The notes: generated from the sequence alone by a model not told the origin. A stretch of DNA of 64,000 bases from CBDAKK01 sp965196605 (GCA_965196605.1 CBDAKK010000008.1:496001-560000), one strand, 5' to 3'. Positions 17,844 to 27,034 are shown, numbered from the stretch's first letter. Translations and numbers: made by a program.

Positions 17844-18827
17844 CTATTCGCTTGCCCACCCCTTGTAATAATTTACAGCATCTTTTGTAATAAGCTCTGA
17901 AGCAATAAACGTTGTCTCTTGTTCAGGCGCAATGCCCTGCATAATATTATAACCAATTTGCACCGCAGCAACTGTCATAGCATGAGGAAATTGCGCAGCA
18001 CTAGCCATAAAAATGGAATTAGCATTGCGCAATTCAACTTCAGCATCAGGAGAACCATCAACGGCAACTACAAACATTTCATCCTCTCGCTGTGCTTGCA
18101 TAATAGCAAGTGCTGCCCCTATACCGCTGGGGTCATTAATGGCAAACACGGCATCTACACTCGGAAAAGCCGTAAGCAAGTCTGTCATAACCCGCAAGCC
18201 CCCATCTCTGTTGCCCCCAGCATTTTGATTGTCTGAAAGTACGGTGATATTTGGATATCGCGCAAGAGCCTTCTTTGCGCCTTCAAGCCTATCTAACACA
18301 GAAATAACCGGCGGACCATTGACAATCACAATGTTTCCTGCACCACCTATTTTCTGAGCAAGATACTCTAGCGCTAATTCTCCTGCCTGAACATTTTCTG
18401 TCATTACGGTCGCGTGCGCGCCCTCTCGTACCGCATCACCTACGGAGACCACAACAAGTCCAGCATCTCTTGCGCGTTTTATTGCAGGCACCATGGCGTC
18501 ATAATCAATAGGATTGATGATAACAAGATCCACACCAGCAGCAATAAAGTCGTCAATCTGATTACTCTGTGTGCCTATGTCGTAGTTACATGAGACAACA
18601 GTCACTTTCGCCTTCGGGTCAATTTCTTGTGCCTGTAACCTTGCGGCCTTTCCCATCCGCACAAAAAAAGGATTACCGAGGTCACCAACACTAACTCCCA
18701 CGCTAAGAATATCTTCTTTCTCACATGAGGCAAAAACACCTGCTAAAAAGAGAAAAAAAATATTGAGGAGCATAATACTTATGATAGCTTTTTTCATGAA
18801 AAGGGAATTATATACATAGCTAACCAT
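17844..18827 (-). CDS. Sugar-binding lipoprotein 1 (RbsB-like), start rewritten by transposon end
   Basis: Peripla_BP_4-type binding protein. The native signal is MKKAIISIMLLNIFFLFLAG followed by VFASC, starting at ATG 18797. GVSVGDLGNPFFVRMGKAA and NPIDYDAMVPAIKRA are the sugar-pocket regions of the family. The IS1595 element ends only 5 bp before that ATG, removing the original upstream region; the terminal repeat supplies an in-frame ATG at 18827 adding MVSYVYNSLF. That ATG overlaps the stop of the nuclease gene (TAATG), so translation may be coupled to it. Close paralogue of the two binding proteins upstream of the insertion. The 10-residue extension could impair signal recognition. Confidence 0.88.
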   Translation of the reverse strand: MVSYVYNSLFMKKAIISIMLLNIFFLFLAGVFASCEKEDILSVGVSVGDLGNPFFVRMGKAARLQAQEIDPKAKVTVVSCNYDIGTQSNQIDDFIAAGVDLVIINPIDYDAMVPAIKRARDAGLVVVSVGDAVREGAHATVMTENVQAGELALEYLAQKIGGAGNIVIVNGPPVISVLDRLEGAKKALARYPNITVLSDNQNAGGNRDGGLRVMTDLLTAFPSVDAVFAINDPSGIGAALAIMQAQREDEMFVVAVDGSPDAEVELRNANSIFMASAAQFPHAMTVAAVQIGYNIMQGIAPEQETTFIASELITKDAVNYYKGWASE

Positions 18828-18829
18828 TA
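18803..18829 (+). repeat. Terminal inverted repeat of IS1595-type element (sugar-operon side)
   Basis: Exact reverse complement of 21547–21573. It contains the ATG that now heads the downstream sugar-binding protein reading frame and overlaps the nuclease stop codon. Confidence 0.9.
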
Positions 18830-19711
18830 GAACAAGTAATTCATTTCATGCCTTGACAAATTATGTGGCAACCCAGTTAGTTGCACATCGAATTTTAAAG
18901 ATGGAGTTACTTTACTTTCGGCGTTGTGTATTCTAAATGATATTTGCCATCCTTTATCAAAAGAATACAAAGTAGTAGTTTTAGTAATGTCTCTACTATG
19001 TTCTATAGTAGTAGACAACGGAATTTTTTTACCCCATTTAAGAGAGCTGTGTATATTAAAAGATTGGACTATAGCTGTTCCATTGTCTTTTGTTGCCTTG
19101 TAAAAATCATAACGCCCTAACAAGTAATGCAACAAGTTTTTAGGCATATGCTCTTTATTGGCATTATACATACGTTGCAACTCTGTGTTAAATGCATACA
19201 ATAAAGGTACATAAAATCTGTTCTCTTTTTCAGCGACATCGCGCCATAATTGACCGCTTTTGCTCCTGCTTTTCATTTCTCTAAAAATTGGCACAACCGT
19301 ATCCCAATAAGTTTGTGATACAGGCATATCTAGCCACTTCATGCCAAAATCTATTCTTTCGGAAATGCGCGGATTTTTAACACCAAAATGCCTATTCTTT
19401 GCCGATATACCAACCGCCCCACTTGGAGTGTCAATTATTATATCTCGCACATCCCCCTTGCCTCCTTCTTGGTCGGACTGCAATTTAACAGTGCATAAAT
19501 TTTGCTGTATTCTTGTATCTTCCCCTGTAAGAAAAATTACTATTTCTTTTGCTGCCTTCATAGCCTTGGTTTGCTCTATAATGTTGCACTCGTTATAGTA
19601 CTGCTTAGCTGTATTTAAATGCTTGTTTTCAATTAAAGTCGCTTCTGCAATTTCTTGTAGTTGGTACGCTATAGCATACTCAAAACTTTTGCCATTTTTT
19701 ACTTGACTCAT
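18827..19711 (-). CDS. Putative type II restriction endonuclease, HaeIII-like
   Basis: 294 residues. NGKSFEYAIAYQLQEIAEA at the start and EGGKGDVRDIII ... AVGISAKNRHFGVKNPRISERIDFGMKW in the middle resemble the HaeIII (GGCC) endonuclease family from memory; the second block contains a PD-(D/E)xK-like D ... SAK arrangement. The gene begins 4 bp before the end of the methylase gene (ATGA overlap), the usual layout of a restriction-modification pair. The partner methylase is an adenine enzyme, unlike HaeIII's cytosine methylase, so the recognition site may differ. Carried inside the IS1595-type element; its TAA overlaps the next ATG. Confidence 0.68.
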   Translation of the reverse strand: MSQVKNGKSFEYAIAYQLQEIAEATLIENKHLNTAKQYYNECNIIEQTKAMKAAKEIVIFLTGEDTRIQQNLCTVKLQSDQEGGKGDVRDIIIDTPSGAVGISAKNRHFGVKNPRISERIDFGMKWLDMPVSQTYWDTVVPIFREMKSRSKSGQLWRDVAEKENRFYVPLLYAFNTELQRMYNANKEHMPKNLLHYLLGRYDFYKATKDNGTAIVQSFNIHSSLKWGKKIPLSTTIEHSRDITKTTTLYSFDKGWQISFRIHNAESKVTPSLKFDVQLTGLPHNLSRHEMNYLF

Positions 19712-20556
19712 GCCGCTTTTAATTCCAAATCGTGCGACAATACAACTATTTCATTAGAAATTTTGTTATTGCTCATTCCATATTGCCAATTAGTCTTTAA
19801 TATTTGATAGTCTGAATACCATTTTCTAATACTCGGACAATCATTATAAGAAAGCATCCATTTATCACGCTGACCTAATAATTTCCGCAAGGTTTCGTGG
19901 TCAAACCCTTCATGTGTATCCCCCTTTATCCCGTATAGCTTTTGACCATTCAAATAAGGCGGGTCAAGATATAAAAAAGCATTTTTATTTTCAATTATTG
20001 ATTGTCTATAGTCCGCTTTTTGAACAGTAAAATTATTTACGGCAAAATTCCGCAACCTTTCTATAGAGTTTTTTGTAAAACGTGGATGCCCTGTGGACAT
20101 GCCACCAGAAAGTGTAACTCCAGAAAAAGAAGACCTATTCAATACATAAAATACAGCAGCTCTTTCCAAGGGGGAATTTAGTGAAATATATCTTTTTTGT
20201 AATGAATAAAATTGCGTTCTTTCTAACGGAAAATATTTTGCTACCCTACTTGCCAATTTATGAGGGTCATCTAATAAGCATTGCCAAAAGTCTACAAGTG
20301 GCGAAAATATATCATAACCTTTCACATTGATGCCTATTGCAGTGCAGGCTAATTCTATAGACGCCCCCCCTATAAATGGTGAGCATAGTTCTTTTGTGCC
20401 TTGTGGTATGATTGGCAATATAGAAGATACAGCACGGCTTTTTCCCCCCGGGTATCGTAAGGGGGAGTATGGATACTTGTGAGGAATATCATTTGCAAAA
20501 TCCTCTAAAGAACCATTAAGAGGCTCAATTATTTTCTCTACTTTTCTTGCACACAT
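19708..20556 (-). CDS. D12-class DNA adenine (N6) methyltransferase
   Basis: 282 residues. YSPLRYPGGKSRAVSSILP (31–49) and SPFIGGASIELACTAIG match the AdoMet-binding FxGxG region of Dam/DpnM-type enzymes, and FLYLDPPYLNG near residue 200 is the catalytic DPPY motif. It methylates adenine at the sequence cut by the neighbouring nuclease, protecting host DNA. The gene overlaps the transposase end by 19 bp and the nuclease start by 4 bp, so all three belong to one transcription unit in the mobile element. Confidence 0.88.
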   Translation of the reverse strand: MCARKVEKIIEPLNGSLEDFANDIPHKYPYSPLRYPGGKSRAVSSILPIIPQGTKELCSPFIGGASIELACTAIGINVKGYDIFSPLVDFWQCLLDDPHKLASRVAKYFPLERTQFYSLQKRYISLNSPLERAAVFYVLNRSSFSGVTLSGGMSTGHPRFTKNSIERLRNFAVNNFTVQKADYRQSIIENKNAFLYLDPPYLNGQKLYGIKGDTHEGFDHETLRKLLGQRDKWMLSYNDCPSIRKWYSDYQILKTNWQYGMSNNKISNEIVVLSHDLELKAA

Positions 20557-21479
20557 TGTATTAATTTCTTGTACGGTAATTTCTTGGACTCCATGCCTAT
20601 GACAGTCAATGCTAATATGTCTGTTGTATTAATATTTCTTTGATTCAATCTTGTTGCTATCTCATTTACGTAGCGTTGCAAGTGCTTTTTACTAATGTGG
20701 TGAAACGTTCCCATATAAGAACGTTTTAATATTGCCCAAACACTTTCAATGCCATTAGTGTGAGTATTACCCCTCACATATTCTTTAATGGAATGATTAA
20801 CCATCAAATGACTGTAGCCTTGCAATCCAATGTAAGCGCGATGTTCGTCTGTATATACAATTGAACCCTTACTTACATTGCTTTTTATAAAACTTTGCAA
20901 AGTAAAAGCTTCTGTGTCGTTTACGACTTGACCTTTAACATAACCATTTCTACTTTTTGCCCCTACTACTGGCTGCTTGTTAGCTACGCCACGACCAAAT
21001 AATTTCTTGTTAGCATGCTTATTTTTTTGCTTTCCTCCCATGTAAGTTTCATCAACTTCTACAATCCCGCTTAATGGAGCTTCACTTGGCTTCCATATTT
21101 CCCTAATTTTTTGGCTCAATATCCATGCGGTTTTTTGAGTAATACCTAGCTCCCTACTTAATTGTAAAGAGGATATACCTTTTTTAGCAACAGACATAAG
21201 GTAAGCACAGTACAACCATGTATGTAAAGGAAGCTTGCTAGAGGTTAATATAGTCCCAGTGCGGACACTAAAAAACTTTCTGCAATCTTTACACCTATAA
21301 GGTTGAGGAGTTTTATTTTTAATAATAGCAATTCTATTGCTATGACAGTGTGAACATTTAACGCCATTGCGCCAACGTAACTTCTCAAAATAATCTTGTG
21401 CTGATTTTTCGTTAGGATATTTCTTAAAAAATATGTAAGCACTTATAGTCTCTACTTTATGTTTTGTAGTATCCTTCAT
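20538..21479 (-). CDS. IS1595 family DDE transposase (ISXO2-like)
   Basis: About 313 residues from ATG 21479. An N-terminal zinc ribbon (CSHC ... CKDC) is followed by a helix-turn-helix-like segment GISSLQLSRELGITQKTAWI, then the DDE catalytic core: EVDETYMGGKQK, YTDEHRAYIG and NGIESVWAILKR. This order is typical of the IS1595/ISXO2 transposases. A longer frame starts at 21542, just inside the right terminal repeat; neither start has a clear ribosome site. Intact, so the element may be mobile. Confidence 0.9.
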   Translation of the reverse strand: MKDTTKHKVETISAYIFFKKYPNEKSAQDYFEKLRWRNGVKCSHCHSNRIAIIKNKTPQPYRCKDCRKFFSVRTGTILTSSKLPLHTWLYCAYLMSVAKKGISSLQLSRELGITQKTAWILSQKIREIWKPSEAPLSGIVEVDETYMGGKQKNKHANKKLFGRGVANKQPVVGAKSRNGYVKGQVVNDTEAFTLQSFIKSNVSKGSIVYTDEHRAYIGLQGYSHLMVNHSIKEYVRGNTHTNGIESVWAILKRSYMGTFHHISKKHLQRYVNEIATRLNQRNINTTDILALTVIGMESKKLPYKKLIQCVQEK

Positions 21480-21546
21480 GGTTAGTATGTTACAATAATA
21501 ACCTTGAATTGTCAATGTTTTTTTGAAATATTTTACAACCATTTTT

Positions 21547-21573
21547 TAATGGTTAGCTATGTATATAATTCCC
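21547..21573 (-). repeat. Terminal inverted repeat of IS1595-type element (transposase side)
   Basis: Exact reverse complement of 18803–18829, ending in CCC. It lies about 70 bp upstream of the preferred transposase start. Confidence 0.9.
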
Positions 21574-21740
21574 ATTTAATAGGATTGTAAAATCCTAATC
21601 TCCCTTATTTTGGAATAGTCAAACTCATCCATAATCGATGATACTTCATTATGACAAGGTTGTTTGAGGCGCTAGATTTGGAACTTTTCTATAAACGCAT
21701 AGCTCCCAGCGTTTGGTAGGTGCAGCGTCTTGGGCACGCG

Positions 21741-22676
21741 CTATTCTGTTACCCACCCCTCATAGGAGTCTACGTTTTTTTTGGTAATAAGCCTCACGGG
21801 AATAAGCACCTGTGCCTCTGATGGTGGATTGCCTTGCAAAATGTCGTAGCCAACCTGCACGGCTTTTTGCGCCATGCTGTACGGGTCTTGCGCGGCACTA
21901 GCCTCAAAAATAGAACCCGCATCTTTAAGCTCCACAACGGCATTCGGCGCGCCGTCCACGCCAACAACAAAGATTTCACGTTCTCGCTTGGCCTGCCTAA
22001 TGGCCAGCATGGCGCCTATTCCCGTAGGGTCATTTACGGCAAAGACTGCGTCAATGCTCGCAAACGCGGTTAAAAGGTCGCTCATAATTCGCAAGCCACC
22101 GTCCCTGCTCCCTCCAGCATTTTGGTTATCTGAAAGCACTCGTATATCGGGGTACTGCGCAAACACCGAAGCCGCACCGCTCATCCTGTCTATGGTCGCA
22201 GACACGGCGTCGCCCGTTGTCATCACAACATCACCTGCGCCGCCAAGCTTTTCCACAATGTACTGCGCACCCAAAACGCCCGCTTGAAAATTATCCGAGG
22301 TTATTGTCGCATGCGCACCTTCCTTAACCCCCACATCTGCAGCAACCACCACAACACCCGCATCGCGTGCCCGTTGCACCGCAGGCACCATGCCTTCGTA
22401 GTCCACCGCGTTTACTATAATAATATCCACCTTCGCGGCAATAAAGTCATCTATGTGTTTGGTCTGCGTGCTTATGTCGTAGTTTGCCGAGACTACGGAA
22501 ACCTTAGCCTTAGGGTCAAGTGCCCGTGCCTTTGCCTGTGCGCCCCTGCTCATCTGCACAAAAAATGGATTTCCCAAATCACCAAGTGTTACGCCCAATT
22601 CCAAAACCTTTTCACCCCTTGTGCAAGCAAACACGGCAAGCATTGTGATCATAAAAACACCATAATGTTTTTTCAT
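21741..22676 (-). CDS. Sugar-binding lipoprotein 2 (RbsB-like)
   Basis: 311 residues. Signal MKKHYGVFMITMLAVFAC gives a lipobox VFAC. GVTLGDLGNPFFVQMSRGA, DYEGMVPAVQRARDAGVVVV and VFAVNDPTGIGA are the ligand-facing segments of the Peripla_BP_4 family. AGGAG stands 8 nt before the ATG. Paralogue of the genes on both sides; the three share nearly all pocket-lining segments. Originally adjacent to binding protein 1, now separated from it by the IS1595-type element, so rbsA/rbsC expression may depend on read-through or on element promoters. Confidence 0.9.
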   Translation of the reverse strand: MKKHYGVFMITMLAVFACTRGEKVLELGVTLGDLGNPFFVQMSRGAQAKARALDPKAKVSVVSANYDISTQTKHIDDFIAAKVDIIIVNAVDYEGMVPAVQRARDAGVVVVAADVGVKEGAHATITSDNFQAGVLGAQYIVEKLGGAGDVVMTTGDAVSATIDRMSGAASVFAQYPDIRVLSDNQNAGGSRDGGLRIMSDLLTAFASIDAVFAVNDPTGIGAMLAIRQAKREREIFVVGVDGAPNAVVELKDAGSIFEASAAQDPYSMAQKAVQVGYDILQGNPPSEAQVLIPVRLITKKNVDSYEGWVTE

Positions 22677-22758
22677 AATGTGTACTCCTAAAAAAAATGT
22701 GGAACCACTTACACAATGTTAAGCAATTCCACATGTACCCTTATAAATTTGACAAAGA

Positions 22759-23697
22759 CTACTCTGTTGTCCAGCCCTTGTAAGAATCTATATTATCCTT
22801 TGTAATAAGCTTTACAGGAATAAGTATCGTTTCTTCAGACGGCGGGTTTCCCTGCATAATATCGTAGCCAACTTCCACGGCCTTTTGTGCCATAGTGTAC
22901 GGGTCTTGTGCCGAGCTTGCCTCAAATATAGAATCAGCATTTTTAAGTTCTACCTCTGCATCGGGCGCACCATCTATGCCCACAACAAACATTTCAGAGT
23001 CTCTACCCGCTTGCTTAATAGCAAGAGATGCTCCAATACCCGTAGGGTCATTTATGGCAAACACCGCATCTATTTCAGGCAATGCCGTGAGCAAGTCGCT
23101 CATTATAGTAAGCCCCTTGTCCCTGCTTCCGCCCGCATTTTGATTTTCTGAGAGTATTACAATATCAGGATATTGTTCAAACACAGACTTAGCACCATTG
23201 ACCCTATCTATAACTGCTGACACTGGAGGGCCGTTGACAATAACAACATTACCTTGCCCACCGAGTTGCTCTACTATATACTGTGCACCCAATTCACCCG
23301 CTTGAACATTGTTAGAAGTTATGGTGGCGTTTGCCCCCTCTTTTATGCTTACATCCGCCGCAATTACCACAATACCCGCATCGCGCGCTCTTTTCGCAGC
23401 AGGTGCCATGCCTTCGTAATCCACCGCGTTCAGCACAATTATGTCAACCTCCGTAGATATGAAGTCATCAATTTGATTGGTTTGCGTACTGATGTCGTAG
23501 TTTCCTGACACCACTGAAACCTTGGCATTAGGATCTATTGCCCTCGCTCCAGCTTCCGCACCCTTACCCATTTGCACAAAAAATGGGTTCCCTAAGTCAC
23601 CCAAGGTTACCCCTACGCGCAAGGTATCTTCCTTATTACAATTTACAAACACAAACGCAAAAACCGCGAGTGTGAAAAGGATATATGTTTTTTTCAT
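22759..23697 (-). CDS. Sugar-binding lipoprotein 3 (RbsB-like)
   Basis: 312 residues from ATG 23697, set by GGAGG six bases upstream (an in-frame TTG at 23709 is too early). Signal MKKTYILFTLAVFAFVFVNC. Same family segments as its two paralogues: GVTLGDLGNPFFVQMGKGA, DYEGMAPAAKRARDAGIVVI, VFAINDPTGIGA. First gene of the sugar transport operon; the 82-bp gap to the next gene has no terminator. Three binding proteins sharing one ATPase and one permease suggests a widened or differential sugar range. Confidence 0.9.
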   Translation of the reverse strand: MKKTYILFTLAVFAFVFVNCNKEDTLRVGVTLGDLGNPFFVQMGKGAEAGARAIDPNAKVSVVSGNYDISTQTNQIDDFISTEVDIIVLNAVDYEGMAPAAKRARDAGIVVIAADVSIKEGANATITSNNVQAGELGAQYIVEQLGGQGNVVIVNGPPVSAVIDRVNGAKSVFEQYPDIVILSENQNAGGSRDKGLTIMSDLLTALPEIDAVFAINDPTGIGASLAIKQAGRDSEMFVVGIDGAPDAEVELKNADSIFEASSAQDPYTMAQKAVEVGYDIMQGNPPSEETILIPVKLITKDNIDSYKGWTTE

Positions 23698-23967
23698 AAA
23701 AACCTCCAAAGAATATTATGTAAGTAATTATACCATAAGCATGGCACGCTGAAATATAAGGCATGCCCCTGCTGCTGAGCAAACCAAACGCATACGCTCC
23801 CTTCCACCATGTGCACTTTTGTTATAAACGCAATCGTAAAATAATTATAGGTAAGTCAAAAATAATAATGACGTTTATTTTGAAATTTTAACTCAAAAGA
23901 ATATGATTTTTACTTGAAATAATGCAATGTTGTACTATTTTTCTCTTAGACTATGTTGTTGTGTTAT

Positions 23968-25983
23968 ATGAAATTACGAGTGAAATATTCAGGCATATTG
24001 AGCCTTATGAGCCTTGTTTTGCTCATGCTCAGTTGCGAAGAAGAAAGACTCCTCCCCGTAGTAAAGTTATATCCACCAAAAATAGCACACGCAAACTTTA
24101 AGAAAGACGCGGTGTTTTTCAAGTGGAACATACGCAAGACAAGCGAAGAAATACTCGGCTATAGAATTTCATATGAGAATGTAGCACGCAAAAAGACTGC
24201 GGAACGACTTGTAGGAACCAGCGTGGTAGACGGAGGCTTTGAGCTAGCGGGACTTGCAGAAGGCGAGGCGTACAAGGTAAAAATACAAGCAGAGTACGGC
24301 GAGTACGCCGGAGCATGGTCACAAGCAGTAGAAGGAGTGGCAGGCAAACCCGCAGGAGTGAAAAACTTTGTGCTGAAGAAAAACACACAAAGCGCAGATT
24401 GGTTTTTGGACTTAGCGTGGAACAAGAACGAAGCAAACAAAGAGAAACGATTGACCATTGTGGGGTATGACCTACGATGTTTTAATAATGCTACGAACAA
24501 AACCCAGAGCATGACTGTTGCAGCAGTTGATGAACAGGTGGCGTATAACAAACAAACAGATGTGGTAGCGTTACCACTAGAGGCAGGCAGCTACCAGTGT
24601 GACATTGTTACCAAAGCAGAAAACGGACTGGTAAGTGATAGCGCAAACCTCAATGTTGAAATAGCCACGGTAGAAAAGCCCGTGTTTAATGCGCCCCATG
24701 CTCCATGGGGAGCGCCAATACGCTTTGTTAAAAGTTTTGAGCACACCTACACATTAACAAGCGACAAAGGCGGTGTAGTACGCTTGACTGAGAGCACCAC
24801 AAGCCCCGGAGTAATGGAAGTAAGTGCTACGGAGTATGCTGCAGACGTGGTAGTAGAAGCACGGCGCAATGGCTACGCAGGCAAGGTAGCAGCAAGCGAG
24901 GCTATAACGTTTAACAAGCATGATCAAGGTGCATTAACAATAGGGTTACAAACCTCAGTTCCATGGAGCACACGTGTTGAATTACACGCTGCCGAAACAG
25001 GCAGTGGCAGTGGTAGGGTAGTGTATGCCCAAGCGGGTGGAAGCACTGCCAATGGAGCAAAAGTAACAAAAGCGGGAATAGTAACTGCCCGTGGTCCGGG
25101 GACGGTGATGGTAAGCGCGACCAAGGCAGCAGATGCGCAATACAATGCTAAGACCTCCCCAGTTGCAACAATAACCTTTACAAAAAATCTTGTAGTGACG
25201 CCTTCAGCGCCAACCATAGAAGGCACAGACGGATTTTGGAAGAAGGCTCGCCCTATTGCAGAACACGATGCGAGCACGTACGAGTACAGAATACACCCTA
25301 CGGTATCAGGAGTACGCATTGCTAACGGCAGCGTGGAGGTACACGCACAGGCGGGTGTACAAGCACAAAACGTTAGGGTGCAACGGCGTACAAAAGAAAC
25401 GAGGAGATATTTCGCATCTCCATGGAGCGATGGCAGCGCCCCGCTAAAATTTACCAATGTAATAAAAGTACGTACGTCTGTTGTCAGTTTGACAGGCGTG
25501 GGCGAAGACGTTGAGTACCGTGGACCTATCATCATTGCTGTGTACACCAATAGCACAAAGCGCCAGACTGTAGCGGGTGGCGCTAAAAAGACGGTGTGGC
25601 AAGTTGATGCTATAGAACTGGATGATGAAGAGTCAAGAACCTATACTGTAGGACAGCATGCAACGATTCAAACGCTCACTATTCCTTTTGGCACTCCTTA
25701 TTTTGTACTCTCCTCAAACATAACTGCAAAATACACCGTGCAAGAAAGTTATGAAGAAAGCTATGAAGTAATGGTAACTCGTGGCGGTCACAGGGGGACA
25801 GAAACCAAATATAGGACTGCATATCGAGACAAGTCTAGAACCGCTAACATAGGACAGAAGAGTACGCCATGGGAGCACATGCTGTCTCAACTTCTCATTG
25901 GATCAGTGATAGAGACGCATACTACTGATGAACGCGATGGAATACAGCTAGCAATAAAAGTTCGGCTTGAGATTGTGGAGTAG
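23968..25983 (+). CDS. Lipoprotein with fibronectin type III-like repeats
   Basis: About 671 residues. From ATG 23968 the signal is MKLRVKYSGILSLMSLVLLM then LSC. Residues ~35–125 read as a fibronectin III-like fold (VFFKWNIRKTSEEILGYRISY ... LAGLAEGEAYKVKIQAEYGEY), with a second at ~130–225. The middle has Ig-like repeats (PGVMEVSATEY ... GYAGKVAASEAITF; GPGTVMVSATKAADAQYNAKTSP), related to Big_2-type domains. The last ~170 residues are unrecognised. Probably an outer-surface adhesion or carbohydrate-binding lipoprotein. Divergent from the sugar operon; no ribosome site is obvious. Confidence 0.75.
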   Translation: MKLRVKYSGILSLMSLVLLMLSCEEERLLPVVKLYPPKIAHANFKKDAVFFKWNIRKTSEEILGYRISYENVARKKTAERLVGTSVVDGGFELAGLAEGEAYKVKIQAEYGEYAGAWSQAVEGVAGKPAGVKNFVLKKNTQSADWFLDLAWNKNEANKEKRLTIVGYDLRCFNNATNKTQSMTVAAVDEQVAYNKQTDVVALPLEAGSYQCDIVTKAENGLVSDSANLNVEIATVEKPVFNAPHAPWGAPIRFVKSFEHTYTLTSDKGGVVRLTESTTSPGVMEVSATEYAADVVVEARRNGYAGKVAASEAITFNKHDQGALTIGLQTSVPWSTRVELHAAETGSGSGRVVYAQAGGSTANGAKVTKAGIVTARGPGTVMVSATKAADAQYNAKTSPVATITFTKNLVVTPSAPTIEGTDGFWKKARPIAEHDASTYEYRIHPTVSGVRIANGSVEVHAQAGVQAQNVRVQRRTKETRRYFASPWSDGSAPLKFTNVIKVRTSVVSLTGVGEDVEYRGPIIIAVYTNSTKRQTVAGGAKKTVWQVDAIELDDEESRTYTVGQHATIQTLTIPFGTPYFVLSSNITAKYTVQESYEESYEVMVTRGGHRGTETKYRTAYRDKSRTANIGQKSTPWEHMLSQLLIGSVIETHTTDERDGIQLAIKVRLEIVE

Positions 25984-26174
25984 CGGAGTGGGTGTCGCAC
26001 GTCATGCGTGCGCGTAGGCTTGGAGGCAAGGTACCCTGCTTGTTACGAAGCACCATGCGCCCTTACTCACCACACGCGTAAATACAGCTAAAGTTTGTAC
26101 ATCTTCCCCACAAAGCCTTGCCCCCATGCATACGCAACACCATGTGCACCCACGCCATGGTGTGGCAGAAATGT

Positions 26175-26382
26175 CCCCATGAGCTGGAGAAAAACACTGG
26201 TGTTTTTTGAAAAAAGACTGGTGTTTTTTAAAAAATGTCTAGACATGTTGATGAAGAAGTCCCCATGAGTGGGAGAAAAACACTAGTGTTTTTTAAAAAA
26301 AAGACTGGTGTTTTTTAAAAAATGTCTAGACATGTTGATGAAGAAGTCCCCATGAGTGGGAGAAAAACACTGGTGTTTTTTG
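26175..26382 (+). repeat. Tandem repeat, about 2.4 copies of an 86–87-bp unit
   Basis: Units at 26175–26260, 26261–26347 and a partial 26348–26382, each beginning CCCCATGAG and containing AAAACACTGGTGTTTT, a self-complementary core, and TGTCTAGACA. Non-coding. It lies in the 440-bp gap between the fibronectin-like lipoprotein and the large inverted repeat; the first ~190 bp of that gap show nothing recognisable. Confidence 0.9.
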
Positions 26383-26757
26383 CGCAGGCGCCGCCATGAG
26401 GGCTTTGTCTTTGTGGGGGAGCGTCCCCCACGCCCCCCTTGGTGTATCACGTCTATCTGCGCTCTGCGCGGGTAGCTATCGCAATTTTGCTTACGCTTTG
26501 TGTGTGTATGCTTTCTGTGGTCAAGCAGCTGCGCCTGCTATGACATAAGCTCGGATGACTGTACTTTCTTTTTTCTTTTTTTACCATCCATGGCGCACAA
26601 TGCATGCCCTCCATGGCATGTGCGTGCGACGAAAAAAGAAAAAAGAAAAGTACCAAAGAAAAAAGAAAAACTCGCTGTGGGGGCACGCCCCCACACCCCC
26701 GCGTATTAAACAAACGCTTCTTGTGCCGTCCGTGGCACGGCTGTGAGGACGCTCACG

Positions 26758-27034
26758 AGCGTAGCGAGGGGATGCAAACTATTGCATAAGCGCCGCTGTG
26801 CGGTGCAAAGATGGAACTTGCATCAAAAGAGTCGAGAGCCGAAGGCGACAGCCGTAGCAGGGATGCTACGTATTGGCTGCCATGGATGGTACGGGTGCAA
26901 ACTACTGCATAAGTGCCGCGATGCGGCACAAACATGGAACTTGCACCAAAGTCGGGAGCGCTGACAAGCGCGATCGGCTAGAAACAATTAAAATAAGTGT
27001 CGCGCAGCGACACAGACATGGAGCTTATAGCAAA
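26758..27034 (+). repeat. 277-bp dispersed repeat module, copy 1
   Basis: Identical to 52197–52473 and, through the inverted repeat, to the complement of 35991–36267. It is built from smaller units such as GCAAACTATTGCATAAG, a GC palindrome and GGAACTTGCA, repeated with changes. Open frames through it start in no plausible way and are not genes. The stretch 27035–27321 holds further repeat fragments (also found near 60615–60680) and no gene. Confidence 0.92.

Larger units (their letters stand above)
18803..21573 (-). mobile_element. IS1595-type element carrying a restriction-modification pair
   Basis: 2771 bp bounded by 27-bp perfect inverted repeats (18803–18829 and 21547–21573) starting GGGAATTATATACATAGC. 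It holds, in one overlapping minus-strand series, a DDE transposase, a D12-class DNA adenine methylase and a HaeIII-like nuclease. IS1595 family members are known to carry passenger genes. The insertion separates the second and first sugar-binding protein genes. The 8 bp on each side (CATGAAAA and ATTTAATA) do not match, so no target-site duplication is visible: it may have decayed or the flanks rearranged. Confidence 0.85.

Noticed and set aside
18795..21581. 8-bp target-site duplication of the IS1595-type element
   Set aside because: Flanks CATGAAAA and ATTTAATA do not match, so none is claimed.
24924..25556. Minus-strand open frame of 210 codons
   Set aside because: Antisense shadow of the fibronectin-like lipoprotein; no family pattern and no ribosome site.
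26175..26382. CRISPR-like array
   Set aside because: The units are contiguous tandem copies of 86–87 bp without variable spacers, and no cas genes are present.
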